Positions 19,834 to 29,009 of a DNA stretch of 64,000 nucleotides are shown here, piece by piece. The notes under the pieces are model-generated. The model was not told the origin of the DNA. It did not search any database and saw only the letters and a program-made list of their open reading frames with translations. Numbering within the stretch: the first letter of the stretch is position 1; each line of letters begins with the position of its first letter. Made by a program: the position numbers and the translations under genes. The stretch lies in contig AP025250.1 of the NCBI GenBank assembly GCA_020886235.1, positions 744,001-808,000 on the forward strand, in the 5' to 3' direction. The stretch is from Candidatus Dependentiae bacterium Noda2021. Lineage in GTDB: Bacteria > Babelota > Babeliae > Babelales > Vermiphilaceae.

Positions 19834-21561
19834 ATGCACAAAATTATACTAATGAGCCTGGTTTTTGTATCATTCTCAGCCATGTCTGGTATGGAAAAAA
19901 ACGATAATGAACCAAAATCAGAGCGAAGAGAAAAAAAGCGCAGGAATAGCTCATTTGAGAAAAAAAATTCTCAATCATTATTGTCTAAAAATGATGAAAT
20001 TTTAGAATCTACACGCACGCAATTATTTCAGGCTATTTTAAACAATGAAATAACGGTAATTAAAAACAAAATAAACAATAACCCTTTTTTATTAACAATC
20101 AGAGATTCGGAAAACAACAACACATTATTGCATTTTAGTATCGAACAACCTGTTGCAATGTACACCCTCACTGAGATTCTTGCACTATACAAAAAACATA
20201 CATCGCTTGAAAATGTTCTTGATCAAACTAACGCACTAGATAGAACCCCACTTATGGACGCTGTACATCATGGCAATCTTGGAGCGGCGCGCCTTCTCAT
20301 TCGTGAAGGAGCTCGGTATGAAAATGCCAATGAGTCAGAAATAAGAAATTGTTTACACATTGCTGTAATAAAACAAGATGAGTTATTTGTTGATGAGATA
20401 CTAAAAACATGTAAAAAACAAGCACTTAATAATACCAATCAACAATCTGACGCAACCTCAGCCTTGTCGATTTTGGTTTCAAAAGATTACAAGGGAAGAA
20501 CACCCCTTTCGCTTGCTGTTAATTCCTACAATGAAAAAATATTTGAGAAACTACTTAGTCCAGAAAGTATTGAAGAACCCGATACAAAAAATGAGTGGCG
20601 CCCTCTTCACTGGGCTGCCTATTTATGTAATCCATTGGCCGTAAAAAATTTACTAAAAAACGGTGCCAGCAATGCACAAGACATTATAGGACAACGGCCG
20701 TTGCATCTTGCTGCAGCATCAGCTTCTCGCGGATCTTTAAAATGCGTTAAATTGCTGCTAAGTGCATTTAAAGAAACAGAAGTACCTGACACGCACAAAA
20801 GAACACCTTTAATGCATGCTGCAATGAATTTGAATAGATCGGTATTTAAATTTTTAAAAGAAAAAAAAGCAAATCTTTTAGTCGAAGATACCGACAAAAA
20901 AACAATTCTTCATTATCTTGCTGCCGCCGAAGGAGCAACCGAGTTCATAAAATATTTTCTTGAAAAGAAAAGCGTTAAAAACAACAATATTTTAGAAACG
21001 GGTGATAAGTTCGGCAGGACACCGCTGTTTGCAGCCATAAGCAATTTTAACAATTTTGATTTATTAGCAGAAAAGTATCGTGCCGACATCACCATTGTTG
21101 ATAATGAAAGAAACTCATTACTCCATGTTGCCTGCGAACAAAATAAACCAATTATTATTGAATATATCCTACTACGTGCACAAAAAATTATTGATTGGCC
21201 TAATGACGATGGCAAAACACCGCTGATCATTGCAACGCAACTTAATTACATCGACTGTATTAAAAAATTAAAAGAATATGGCGCCAATCCGCATAAAAAA
21301 GATATTCACGGCTGGAGCGCAATTGGTTGGGCTGCAACCAACAAAGAACCTGAGTCTCTCAGGATTCTGGTCCCAAATCCGCAAGAAATTCCTGTGCATG
21401 AAGTAGAAAATGCAATAGAGATAGCAGAAAAGTCAAACAATACCAATGTGACCATCTACTTAAAAACGTTTGCCCCTAATGAAGCTTCAAGCGAACATGA
21501 CATTGAAAAAAAATCTAACCAATCATCTTCTGAAGCTAACGAGAAGGAATTGATACTTTGA
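19834..21561 (+). CDS. Secreted ankyrin-repeat protein
   Basis: The protein is 575 residues from the ATG at 19834, where a signal peptide begins (MHKIILMSLVFVSFSAMSG). Upstream in-frame Mets would overlap the TonB-like gene. A charged segment follows (20-60), then about 11 ankyrin repeats over residues 60-540, recognisable by RTPLMDAVHHGN, RPLHWAAYLCN, RPLHLAAASA, RTPLMHAAMN, KTPLIIATQLN and similar. Ankyrin repeats bind proteins, and secreted ones are common in intracellular bacteria as host-directed effectors. That role is inferred. The C-terminus is Ser/Glu/Asn-rich and disordered. Confidence 0.88.
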   Translation: MHKIILMSLVFVSFSAMSGMEKNDNEPKSERREKKRRNSSFEKKNSQSLLSKNDEILESTRTQLFQAILNNEITVIKNKINNNPFLLTIRDSENNNTLLHFSIEQPVAMYTLTEILALYKKHTSLENVLDQTNALDRTPLMDAVHHGNLGAARLLIREGARYENANESEIRNCLHIAVIKQDELFVDEILKTCKKQALNNTNQQSDATSALSILVSKDYKGRTPLSLAVNSYNEKIFEKLLSPESIEEPDTKNEWRPLHWAAYLCNPLAVKNLLKNGASNAQDIIGQRPLHLAAASASRGSLKCVKLLLSAFKETEVPDTHKRTPLMHAAMNLNRSVFKFLKEKKANLLVEDTDKKTILHYLAAAEGATEFIKYFLEKKSVKNNNILETGDKFGRTPLFAAISNFNNFDLLAEKYRADITIVDNERNSLLHVACEQNKPIIIEYILLRAQKIIDWPNDDGKTPLIIATQLNYIDCIKKLKEYGANPHKKDIHGWSAIGWAATNKEPESLRILVPNPQEIPVHEVENAIEIAEKSNNTNVTIYLKTFAPNEASSEHDIEKKSNQSSSEANEKELIL

Positions 21562-21642
21562 CCATTGGTACTATCATCACATGAAATGATTTCAATCGTC
21601 ATTAGCTCCATGGTACTCTTTTAAAAGAAGAAGGAGTTTTCC

Positions 21643-22200
21643 ATGTTGCGTTGCATTGTAAGCGTTAGCCTTATCTTACATTTTTCAGTGAGTACTATCT
21701 GGTGCAAAGATTGCATCATCCAAACAGACGCACAATGGCAGCATTTAGAAAAACGATTAACCACGAGTGAGCGATTTGGAAGCAAACTTATGCTCATTGG
21801 TACGGTTATGTTTAAAAAAAAATCAACCGAGCAGATTGGCATTGAACATTTGCAGTTTGCATGGCAAGGAGAACCTATCTCTCATTTAAGCGCCTCGCTG
21901 TATGTTAAAAAAAATAATAAGTTTATGCCGTTAGAAGAAAATCTTATTTGTGATGGAAGTTGGAATGCTCCTAAACAACTCATCACCTTTAAGTTCAACA
22001 AACCCTACTACTTAACCGCGCACACACAGTTTTATATTGTACTCAATATGCCTTGTGAGCTAGAAGAAACGATAAAGGTAGGAACGTTTACCTTGAACAA
22101 ACATTCCCTGCCTGACACTATACAATCCTGCCTTAACGATCAGGCCGGCAAGCTTCCGATGTCCCAGAAAAATGCCTGCCTTGATCGGACATTAAAATAA
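21643..22200 (+). CDS. Small secreted protein of unknown function
   Basis: The protein has 185 residues with a signal peptide ending near residue 21 (IWCKDC). The rest is beta-strand-like, with LQFAWQGEPISHLSASLYVKK and ITFKFNKPYYLTAHTQFYIVL, and has Cys residues that could pair. A strong AAGGAG lies before the ATG. It sits between the ankyrin gene and dnaJ on the same strand. I do not recognise the family. Confidence 0.6.
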   Translation: MLRCIVSVSLILHFSVSTIWCKDCIIQTDAQWQHLEKRLTTSERFGSKLMLIGTVMFKKKSTEQIGIEHLQFAWQGEPISHLSASLYVKKNNKFMPLEENLICDGSWNAPKQLITFKFNKPYYLTAHTQFYIVLNMPCELEETIKVGTFTLNKHSLPDTIQSCLNDQAGKLPMSQKNACLDRTLK

Positions 22201-22333
22201 AGATTCTTGCCAAATCTCAATGAGTGCTCAGCTTAGTAAAAGTGGCTTGTTAATTTTAAAAATTGAATTTTTTGGTATACTAAGCTTAAGTGTAAAATAA
22301 TTTTCCCCACCATTTTTATCGACGAGAAGAGCT

Positions 22334-23464
22334 ATGGAAAAAAGAGATTACTATAGCATACTTGGCCTTTCTAAAACTGCGACTAAAGAAGAAATTAAAG
22401 CAGCTTATAGAAAGTTAGCCCTTAAATATCATCCCGATCGCAATCCAAACAATAAAGAAGCTGAAGAAAAATTTAAAGAAGCGGCAGAAGCCTACGAAGT
22501 TCTTTCTGACGATGCTAAACGCCGCCAATATGATCAATTTGGTCATGCAGGAATGGGTGGTGGCATGGGCGGTGGTCCCGGCCAGGGCATGAATATGGAT
22601 GACATATTTGGTAGCTTTGGTGACATCTTTGGCGACATCTTTAATACCGGTCGCCGTAGTGCTCGCAAAAAAACAGGGCCTGAACCAAAACGTGGCCATG
22701 ATCTTTCAAAAGATATAGAAATCACGCTCAAAGACTCGTATCTTGGCACTAAGCATGAAATTGGCTACTATCATTATGAACAATGTGATACGTGTAAAGG
22801 TAAAGGTACTCAAGAAGGCACTAAGCCACATGTATGCCCACAATGCAAAGGTGCTGGTCAGATTAACTTTACTCAAGGGTTTTTCACCTATGCTCAAAGC
22901 TGTAGCGAATGCGCAGGGCAAGGATTTACCATACCAACACCGTGCTTAACCTGTAATGGACAATCCCGCGTACAAATTTATGACAAATTTAGCATCAACA
23001 TCCCTGCGGGTATTTATGACGGTGCTGAACTGCGTATTGCAGGTAAAGGCGATGCAGGTGTGTATGGTGGTCCTGCGGGTGACTTGTTTATCCGTGTTCA
23101 TGTTATGCCAGACAAGAAATTTGAGCGAGTTGATGACGACTTAGTATGCACCGTTCTGCTGACCTATCCCCAGCTCGTTTTTGGTAGCCAAGTTGAAATA
23201 GAGAATATTGATGGCACCAAAGAAACCATTAAAATTCCTAAAGGTTGCCCAGTCGGCGAGCGTTTGCTCATTGCGGGTAAAGGATTTAGCAAAATTCGTG
23301 GTAATGTTAAAGGTAATTTGATTATCGTAACCCAATGCGATATTCCAAAAAAATTATCTTCTGCAGCTAAAGAATCATTAAATAAGTATTCTGAAGAAAT
23401 TGGAACAACCATTGAACATAAAGATGGTTTTATTTCAGGACTCTTTAAAAAATTTTTGGGCTAA
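22334..23464 (+). CDS. dnaJ: Chaperone protein DnaJ
   Basis: The protein has 376 residues. The J domain (1-70) carries HPD in KYHPDRNP. A Gly-rich linker contains [14 protein letters not shown]. The zinc-binding domain has four repeats: [24 protein letters not shown] and CLTCNGQS, the last with Ser in place of Gly. C-terminal substrate domains have GDLFIRVHV and KGNLIIVTQ. It is the co-chaperone of DnaK in protein folding. DnaK and GrpE are not adjacent. Confidence 0.96.
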   Translation: MEKRDYYSILGLSKTATKEEIKAAYRKLALKYHPDRNPNNKEAEEKFKEAAEAYEVLSDDAKRRQYDQFGHAGMGGGMGGGPGQGMNMDDIFGSFGDIFGDIFNTGRRSARKKTGPEPKRGHDLSKDIEITLKDSYLGTKHEIGYYHYEQCDTCKGKGTQEGTKPHVCPQCKGAGQINFTQGFFTYAQSCSECAGQGFTIPTPCLTCNGQSRVQIYDKFSINIPAGIYDGAELRIAGKGDAGVYGGPAGDLFIRVHVMPDKKFERVDDDLVCTVLLTYPQLVFGSQVEIENIDGTKETIKIPKGCPVGERLLIAGKGFSKIRGNVKGNLIIVTQCDIPKKLSSAAKESLNKYSEEIGTTIEHKDGFISGLFKKFLG

Positions 23465-23490
23465 TGGGTAATTAAATACCCATACGTCTT
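23464..23490 (+). terminator. Terminator between dnaJ and the NurA gene
   Basis: The ATGGGTA/TACCCAT stem covers the dnaJ end and the stop codon of the convergent gene at 23472. It is followed on the plus strand by ACGTCTTTTTTTC, which lies inside the last codons of that gene. Confidence 0.6.
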
Positions 23491-24605
23491 TTTTTCATGC
23501 TTTTTTGAGAGATGGTTATACGGTGCTTATGCTCTATAGCCATCTTTGTAATAAGATGATAAAAAAAATCGCGGTCGGGGCCTTTAATGACCGCTTGTTC
23601 ATGAGCCTCGGCCAAGGCTACCGGGTATCCCCTTCCCTTAATTGCTTGATCAACAATAATACGAGCTGTTTGCTCGAGGAGCTGTGAATCCTGCGCTATC
23701 CATGCGGGTATTTCTATACGAACAATCTCAGATTCAACATCTACATAAAAAAAATGCGGCACACTGTGCGCTGGGTAGAACTGAGTGATCGATGCATTAT
23801 TTTTAAACACAATAGAACGCATGTACGTATCTAAGTAGAGCCGCGCTACTCCTGCGTCGACAATATGCTCAACGTGCTCAAGGTCTGGCGCGTCACTTTT
23901 TGCATTGCCGTCAGCAATGGCAAAACGAAGTAAATTAACAAGCTCTTTACTTTTAGGCAAGCTGATATACCCTGCATAAGGTATTTGTGCTGCATACAGT
24001 TGTTCAAGATATACTAAGTACTTATGAAGAAAATAATCTTTGAGTTCAGCATCTTTTGATTCCAAATGCCAGAAAATTAATGATCCATCAAACAGAAAGA
24101 GAAATGGGTCTTGTGGGTATGCCCCTTTAAGAGCTTGTGCGCGTTCAATACCTATTTTAAATTCAAGTTCTTGCCGACGACAATTTACCAGCTCATGCGA
24201 GTCTGAACTAACAACCTCTTCTTCGGTACCTGTGTATAAATAGGGGGTAGAATCAAGGACAATAGACTTGCCATCCTGAACTCCATAAGCAAGCTCAACG
24301 ACGCCAATATTAATTAAAAAACAGGCAGTGCCTTGGTGCCTATCAGGGTATACCTGGGAACCATCCACACCAAGCACTCTATAGCGCTCTAACGGATGGG
24401 GAACAATGATAGCATCACCCAGCGGTTCGTTCCAGTGGGGCATCAACCAGCTACTTGACGCATGCTTAACTTTGTACACAAACAGAGGATCGTTGCATAT
24501 CCGCTGCCACCATGCGCGCACCAGATCAACATTGTAGGGTTGTACGAGAAACAATTTATCGGTTTGTGCCTGTATTTCTTTAAGGACACGCGCTCTATTT
24601 AACAT
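23472..24605 (-). CDS. NurA-domain nuclease-like protein
   Basis: The protein has 377 residues. The NurA fold is indicated by the acidic motif VLGVDGSQVYPDRH near residue 90 and by LFLFDGSLIFWHLE, followed by YAGYISLPKSKELVNLLR. These fit the metal-binding Asp residues of the 5'-3' nuclease that works with the HerA helicase in archaeal end resection. No herA lies nearby. Bacterial members are less studied, so the role in repair is inferred. Its ATG overlaps the 3' end of the sufU-like gene by 11 bases, which implies co-translation. Confidence 0.75.
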   Translation of the reverse strand: MLNRARVLKEIQAQTDKLFLVQPYNVDLVRAWWQRICNDPLFVYKVKHASSSWLMPHWNEPLGDAIIVPHPLERYRVLGVDGSQVYPDRHQGTACFLINIGVVELAYGVQDGKSIVLDSTPYLYTGTEEEVVSSDSHELVNCRRQELEFKIGIERAQALKGAYPQDPFLFLFDGSLIFWHLESKDAELKDYFLHKYLVYLEQLYAAQIPYAGYISLPKSKELVNLLRFAIADGNAKSDAPDLEHVEHIVDAGVARLYLDTYMRSIVFKNNASITQFYPAHSVPHFFYVDVESEIVRIEIPAWIAQDSQLLEQTARIIVDQAIKGRGYPVALAEAHEQAVIKGPDRDFFYHLITKMAIEHKHRITISQKSMKKRRMGI

Positions 24606-24984
24606 CTGCTGTCTTCATGGTTTGATATGATACGATGCCCTCTTGCAATGCCTGTAAGGCAATAAGCGCACAACGCAATCGGTGTGGCCCAAGGGTAATC
24701 CCTATAAGCTCTTGTAACTGCTCCGATGTAAACGATAAAGGGTCGGCAAGATCCTTGCCCGTAAAATGTTCACAGAGCATAGAAGCGGTGGCCTGGCTAA
24801 TTACACACCCAGAACCGCCAAACGCTAAATCAACCAAATTATTATCCTGCACCCTGCCTTGAAATGATACACGGTCTCCACAGGATGGATTATAGTGCGC
24901 TGAAGAAAAATCAGCCTGGGGTAATAGCTTTTTATAACTAGTGTTTTTGTAATGATCTATTAATGCTTGGTGGTACAGGTTCAC
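24595..24984 (-). CDS. sufU: SufU-type iron-sulfur scaffold / sulfur-transfer protein
   Basis: The protein has 129 residues. Cys35 and Asp37 in NPSCGD, Cys60 in GGSGCVISQATASML, and Cys105 in LRCALIALQAL match the zinc/iron ligands of SufU/IscU. SufU receives sulfur from the SufS cysteine desulfurase, and SufS is in this window at 30.3-31.5 kb. The scaffold is thus about 5 kb from the sufCBDS operon rather than inside it, and is paired with the NurA gene. Confidence 0.88.
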   Translation of the reverse strand: MNLYHQALIDHYKNTSYKKLLPQADFSSAHYNPSCGDRVSFQGRVQDNNLVDLAFGGSGCVISQATASMLCEHFTGKDLADPLSFTSEQLQELIGITLGPHRLRCALIALQALQEGIVSYQTMKTADVK

Positions 24985-25032
24985 CGGATATCCTCCATAT
25001 ATATATTAGTATATCCAGCATAATCACTCTTT

Positions 25033-25062
25033 AAAAGGGGGCATTTTTTGATGCCCCTTAAT
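25033..25062 (-). terminator. Candidate terminator downstream of 25066-25869
   Basis: A GGGGCAT/ATGCCCC stem with loop CAAAAA is followed on the minus strand by a short T-run (CCTTTTAAAG). It lies right after the stop of the coiled-coil gene. Confidence 0.5.
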
Positions 25063-25065
25063 AAC

Positions 25066-25869
25066 CTATCTACGCCACCTTAAACATTTTTCGGCATCGG
25101 GTAACGGATGCCCCAAATATTCGCTCAAGCGTTTTATGTGTACCATTAACACTTCTAATTGTGACATGTTTACATGCACGGCATTTTTGAGTCGTTTTAA
25201 ACTTTGTGCAGAGTCATTTTCAATCTGCTTCCAATAGTCTTTTACCGCATTACCGTTGCGGCCATAATTATCCAACAAGTGTGTAACTTGTTCATCTATA
25301 CGCTCACGTTCTTGTTGGTATTGCTCGATAACATGAGCAAGGGCTTCTTTTAAGTCAATTACCGCTAAACTGTACTGTTGCAACTCTTGTTCGGACAATG
25401 CTCGTTGTTCAAGAGCGTGTGCGGCGCGTGCTAATTCTTGGACTAATTTTTCTACCTCACCTGATGCGCTGTTAAATTGAGTCAGTATTGCAACGAGATT
25501 TGCAAGCTCACTGTACAACTTTTCACGATCATAATGATCCTCATAGCGGGCTGTGAGTACGCGCGTACGTGCAAGATTTAACTGGCGCTCAAGCTCAGCC
25601 ATTGAACTTGCTAAATTATGCGCCTGTTCTTGGGCTGTGACATCTACTAATTGCTTAATCTCTGATGCCGTAGTTCTACGAGGCTCTCCTGCAATATCAT
25701 TCCATAAACCGACAATGCCATCCTTAAGGGAGGGATTATCGATATTTAAAATTGAGTGCAGTTGCTGAAGATTTGTCGCCGTGTTTTGTGTTTCATTTTC
25801 TTGGGATTTGCTGGTAACAGGAAAACACAAAACAAGTGTATACAAAATAATTAGTTTTTCCTGTCTCAT
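25066..25869 (-). CDS. Secreted coiled-coil protein of unknown function
   Basis: The protein has 267 residues with a signal peptide (about 1-20, ending near TSKS). Nearly all the rest is predicted helical and coiled coil, with heptad-like Leu/Ile/Ala spacing and many Glu, Gln and Arg (for example AELERQLNLARTRVL, and LVQELARAAHALEQRAL). One Cys lies near the C-terminus. No enzymatic motif. It resembles other small exported helical proteins here (59.8-60.6 kb) in style, not in clear sequence. Confidence 0.6.
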   Translation of the reverse strand: MRQEKLIILYTLVLCFPVTSKSQENETQNTATNLQQLHSILNIDNPSLKDGIVGLWNDIAGEPRRTTASEIKQLVDVTAQEQAHNLASSMAELERQLNLARTRVLTARYEDHYDREKLYSELANLVAILTQFNSASGEVEKLVQELARAAHALEQRALSEQELQQYSLAVIDLKEALAHVIEQYQQERERIDEQVTHLLDNYGRNGNAVKDYWKQIENDSAQSLKRLKNAVHVNMSQLEVLMVHIKRLSEYLGHPLPDAEKCLRWRR

Positions 25870-26005
25870 TCACACACTCCTTTAAAAAATTATTATTTAC
25901 TATAGTTAAGTCTGTGCTGTTCATTCTTATCAAGTCAAGCTATTGGTAAGGGACAATTATTATGGTAGCATTGGTGGGCAAAAATGTAATAGGTAAAGGA
26001 AACCC

Positions 26006-26344
26006 ATGAAATTATACGTATATGCGTGTATCAGTTTTACTTTTTTCACTAGTTCGTGCCATGCAATGCAGAGTAATATGGCAGATCAAACAACTCATGA
26101 TTATAATCATTCTGTCCACACTATAAACCAACGTACTAACACGGTTTCAAACTCTACCAATTTTGGTTTCTCTTGGGCATGGACATGCTCAGATGATCAA
26201 AAAAAAATCGTCAAAACATGCTTTATTGTAGGCTGCAGCGCAGTAGTAGTAATTGCTGGAATATATGGATACAAAAAATTAAAACCACTATTTGGCGATG
26301 ATGATTTATCAAATAGTTACAAAATAAACTCTAACATAGATTAA
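26006..26344 (+). CDS. Small exported membrane protein
   Basis: The protein has 112 residues. A signal peptide (about 1-20, ending CHA) is followed by a Met-Gln. Then comes a polar His/Asn/Thr stretch and one membrane segment at about 70-88 (TCFIVGCSAVVVIAGIYGY), with a short Lys/Asp tail. AAAGGAAACCC lies before the ATG. It is likely anchored in a membrane with its N-terminal part outside. Function unknown. Confidence 0.55.
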   Translation: MKLYVYACISFTFFTSSCHAMQSNMADQTTHDYNHSVHTINQRTNTVSNSTNFGFSWAWTCSDDQKKIVKTCFIVGCSAVVVIAGIYGYKKLKPLFGDDDLSNSYKINSNID

Positions 26345-26371
26345 TGCGCATCAATAACAAAGGTTAAAAAC

Positions 26372-26569
26372 ATGACCAAACATTCTTTATTAATACTGTT
26401 CTCAACAGTTTGTATGCAATCCTTGCAAGTTAAAACAAGCGAGTCAGCGTTTACTAAACCAACGTGGACTCAAGAAGAACAGGCGATATGGAACTCAATT
26501 GAAGAAAAGTTAGATCACATTAAAAAAGACTCTCAGGAGTATGAGAAATACTTAGAAGAAAACAACTAA
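26372..26569 (+). CDS. Small secreted helical peptide
   Basis: The protein has 65 residues with a signal peptide (about 1-22) and a mature charged helix WTQEEQAIWNSIEEKL. AAAGG lies upstream of the ATG, and a strong terminator follows directly, which supports a real gene. Function unknown. Confidence 0.5.
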   Translation: MTKHSLLILFSTVCMQSLQVKTSESAFTKPTWTQEEQAIWNSIEEKLDHIKKDSQEYEKYLEENN

Positions 26570-26589
26570 AAAACAAACAGTAAATCTGA

Positions 26590-26619
26590 AAAAGACCCTA
26601 TTCTAAGGGTCTTTTTTTT
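26590..26619 (+). terminator. Rho-independent terminator
   Basis: AAAGACCCT/AGGGTCTTT stem with loop ATTCTA is followed by eight T residues. It ends the transcript of the two small secreted genes at 26.0-26.6 kb. Confidence 0.9.
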
Positions 26620-26695
26620 GTTGCTCTTTTTTCCCTCTTTGCTAACCTGAAATTAGGTTAACTATTAAATTTCCTAGATAAATGGGGGAAATAAC

Positions 26696-27544
26696 GTGAT
26701 TATGAATAAAAAATCATTTATTTTAGTCTTTTTAATGAGCTTTTTTGCTCAAAACACACAATCTATCAACGTCATTTTCGATATGGGTGGCGTATTAGCT
26801 GAGACAAATACTCTTGGTTTTATCTGGCAAGTTGGCCCCTTACGATTTATCCTCAATACACTGCTCACGCAAACTAATCCACGAAAAGTTCTCTATAATT
26901 TCTTAGAAACACTCGCTCCTCATGCTGAAGGTCAGCAACAAGCGCGCGATGACAAAGGTAATATAGTACCCCAAATTATGTGCGATTGGCTCAAGGGCAC
27001 CAAAACTCCTCAAGAGATATGCACCATCATATCCGACGGCATAGATGCTCATCCTGAACTCTTTATGAATGAAACAGATCAAGAAGTAATCAAAGCCGTT
27101 GCATTTGGTATGTTTAATCCTGAAATGTTTATTAAAACACGCGTGATATTAAACAATAGTATCGATTTTGTAAAACGCTGTGTAGCACAAGGCCATCATG
27201 TATATTTACTCTCTAACTGGGATGCAGTCTCATTTCCACTGTTACTTGAACAAAATCCAGAATTTGCAGCATTGTTTAAAGATCGCATAGTACTTTCAGG
27301 TGAAGTTGGTGCAATTAAGCCCGATCCTGCAATCTATTTACACCTGTTAAAAACATATAGTTTAAATCCTGCTGACTGTGTTTTTATCGATGACCAAATT
27401 GAAAATATTCTTACCGCACAACGAATTGGTATGCATGCCATACACTGTACCAAAAGCAGCGGTTTGTTAGGAACCAGCCCTAATATGGCACTAGTTCAAG
27501 AACAATTTGACGCACTTTGCCAAACTATTACTGCATCTGCTTAA
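26696..27544 (+). CDS. Exported HAD-superfamily hydrolase
   Basis: The protein has 282 residues. A signal peptide (about 1-22) precedes the HAD core: motif I NVIFDMGGVLAE with the nucleophilic Asp, motif II LLSNWD, motif III KPDPAIYLHLL and motif IV CVFIDDQIEN. The cap is the helical type. It is probably a phosphatase acting outside the inner membrane. The first Asp of DxD-type motif I is followed by M-G-G, where the family usually has DxGGVL. The start could be the GTG at 26696 or the ATG at 26702; GGGGG is better spaced for the GTG. The substrate is unknown. Confidence 0.8.
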   Translation: MIMNKKSFILVFLMSFFAQNTQSINVIFDMGGVLAETNTLGFIWQVGPLRFILNTLLTQTNPRKVLYNFLETLAPHAEGQQQARDDKGNIVPQIMCDWLKGTKTPQEICTIISDGIDAHPELFMNETDQEVIKAVAFGMFNPEMFIKTRVILNNSIDFVKRCVAQGHHVYLLSNWDAVSFPLLLEQNPEFAALFKDRIVLSGEVGAIKPDPAIYLHLLKTYSLNPADCVFIDDQIENILTAQRIGMHAIHCTKSSGLLGTSPNMALVQEQFDALCQTITASA

Positions 27545-27554
27545 GATTATTGTT

Positions 27555-28250
27555 TTAAGGCTGCTTGCCAAAGTAGCCTCGTATCTTGTTCAAAATGGCA
27601 GGAAATGCCGCAAACAAACCAAGCATAATAAATGCCAATAAGACTTTAGGGGTAAAAATATCCCTTAATGAATTAATTTCTGTTAACTGCTTGCCCGTGT
27701 AGGCATAAATAAATGACGAAGGAATAATCCCCAGCGCCGTTGTCCACATAAATGTGGTTAAGGGAACCTTAGTCAAGCCCGCCAAAATATTAATGACAAA
27801 GAAGGGGATAACAAAAATAAACCTCGTCATCATCAAATACCACCATCCTTGTTGCTCGACAGCCGCATTGAATGCTACTAATTGTGTGGCATATTTTTTT
27901 TGCAAAATATGACCAAATAAGTATCGCACCAATAAGAATGAAATCGTTGCACCAATCGTAGCACCAACTATGGTATACGCAACGCCGGGAACTACCCCAA
28001 ACAAAAAACCACTGGTCAGCGTTAGTAGCGCAGATAATGGTAATACTAAGATTACTTCCGTAGCATATGCGCCAATGTACATGAGAACTGATTTAAGGTA
28101 GTGAGTCTGCACAAATTGTTCAAGATGCTTAATGTTGTCCTGCAGATTAGACAAGGTTGCATGTTCTTTAAAACCATTATGCCAGACTATGGCAACCAGT
28201 GCGGCAACAATCAATACAATAATAAGCCTAGTGCGGATTGTTGGGTGCAT
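27555..28250 (-). CDS. TVP38/TMEM64-family (VTT domain) membrane protein
   Basis: The protein is 231 residues from the ATG at 28250, which has AAGGAT; the in-frame start at 28295 is less likely. About six hydrophobic segments. The VTT/DedA-like signature is visible: LTSGFLFGVVPGVAYTIVGATIGATISFLLVRYLFG and FVIPFFVINILAGLTKVPLTTFMW (parts of longer stretches). Family members are inner-membrane proteins linked to lipid scrambling or envelope maintenance. It overlaps the paralog upstream by 23 bases. Confidence 0.85.
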   Translation of the reverse strand: MHPTIRTRLIIVLIVAALVAIVWHNGFKEHATLSNLQDNIKHLEQFVQTHYLKSVLMYIGAYATEVILVLPLSALLTLTSGFLFGVVPGVAYTIVGATIGATISFLLVRYLFGHILQKKYATQLVAFNAAVEQQGWWYLMMTRFIFVIPFFVINILAGLTKVPLTTFMWTTALGIIPSSFIYAYTGKQLTEINSLRDIFTPKVLLAFIMLGLFAAFPAILNKIRGYFGKQP

Positions 28251-28932
28251 GCTTATCCTTAGTAAATTTTTGTATAACAATGGGGATAATAGCAAGCAAT
28301 GCTAAGATGCCAAACAGAATCATAATTTCTTTAGAAAAAATATCTTTAGCAGATTCTATCTCACCAAGTTTTTTACCCGCAAGCACGCATGTAAATATAA
28401 AGGGCAATGAACCAACCGCGGTTATCATTAAAAATTTACTCAAGCTAATTCCTGAGATCACCGCCAAGGTGTTAATGACAAAAAAAGGAATTACCGAGAA
28501 GAAGAAAAGAACCAGTAAATAGCTGGTTCCATATTTTGCAAAATTGGCCTTAAAACGCTCAAGACGCGGACCATGCTGTGCCTGAAGCCATGATTTAAAT
28601 AATGTCTTAAGAAGTGTAAATGAACTGGCAGCTCCAATCACTGAGCCTACCGTGGAATAGGCAATACCTTTGTACAATCCAAACAAATATCCACCAAGCA
28701 AGGTAAATGGTATGAGTATAGGAGCCCCAAAGGCTATAAATATTGCATACATTAATACATAAATTATAGCGGCTATAACTTGATTGTTCTCAACAGCAAT
28801 TTTAAGCGCCGCTTGTTTTGATTGTATGTTCTCAAGCGTTATTATTTTAGATATACCCGAAAAATACCCGACCAATCCTAACGCACCAACAATTGCAAGA
28901 CCAATAATAATTTTTTTTAGATTTCCACTCAC
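28228..28932 (-). CDS. TVP38/TMEM64-family (VTT domain) membrane protein
   Basis: The protein has 234 residues and is a tandem paralog of the next gene downstream. It has about six hydrophobic segments with GGYLFGLYKGIAYSTVGSVIGA and SVIPFFVINTLAVISGISLSKFL. The pair is translationally overlapped (28228-28250), so both are probably made together and may form a heteromer. The role in membrane lipid handling is from family knowledge only. Confidence 0.85.
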   Translation of the reverse strand: MSGNLKKIIIGLAIVGALGLVGYFSGISKIITLENIQSKQAALKIAVENNQVIAAIIYVLMYAIFIAFGAPILIPFTLLGGYLFGLYKGIAYSTVGSVIGAASSFTLLKTLFKSWLQAQHGPRLERFKANFAKYGTSYLLVLFFFSVIPFFVINTLAVISGISLSKFLMITAVGSLPFIFTCVLAGKKLGEIESAKDIFSKEIMILFGILALLAIIPIVIQKFTKDKHAPNNPH

Positions 28933-29009
28933 CGCACACCCTAAGCAGATAAATTGTTTTTACCTGCTTCAGAATGGCTTATTTTTTCTTCTAAAATCAA
29001 TAGTTGAAA

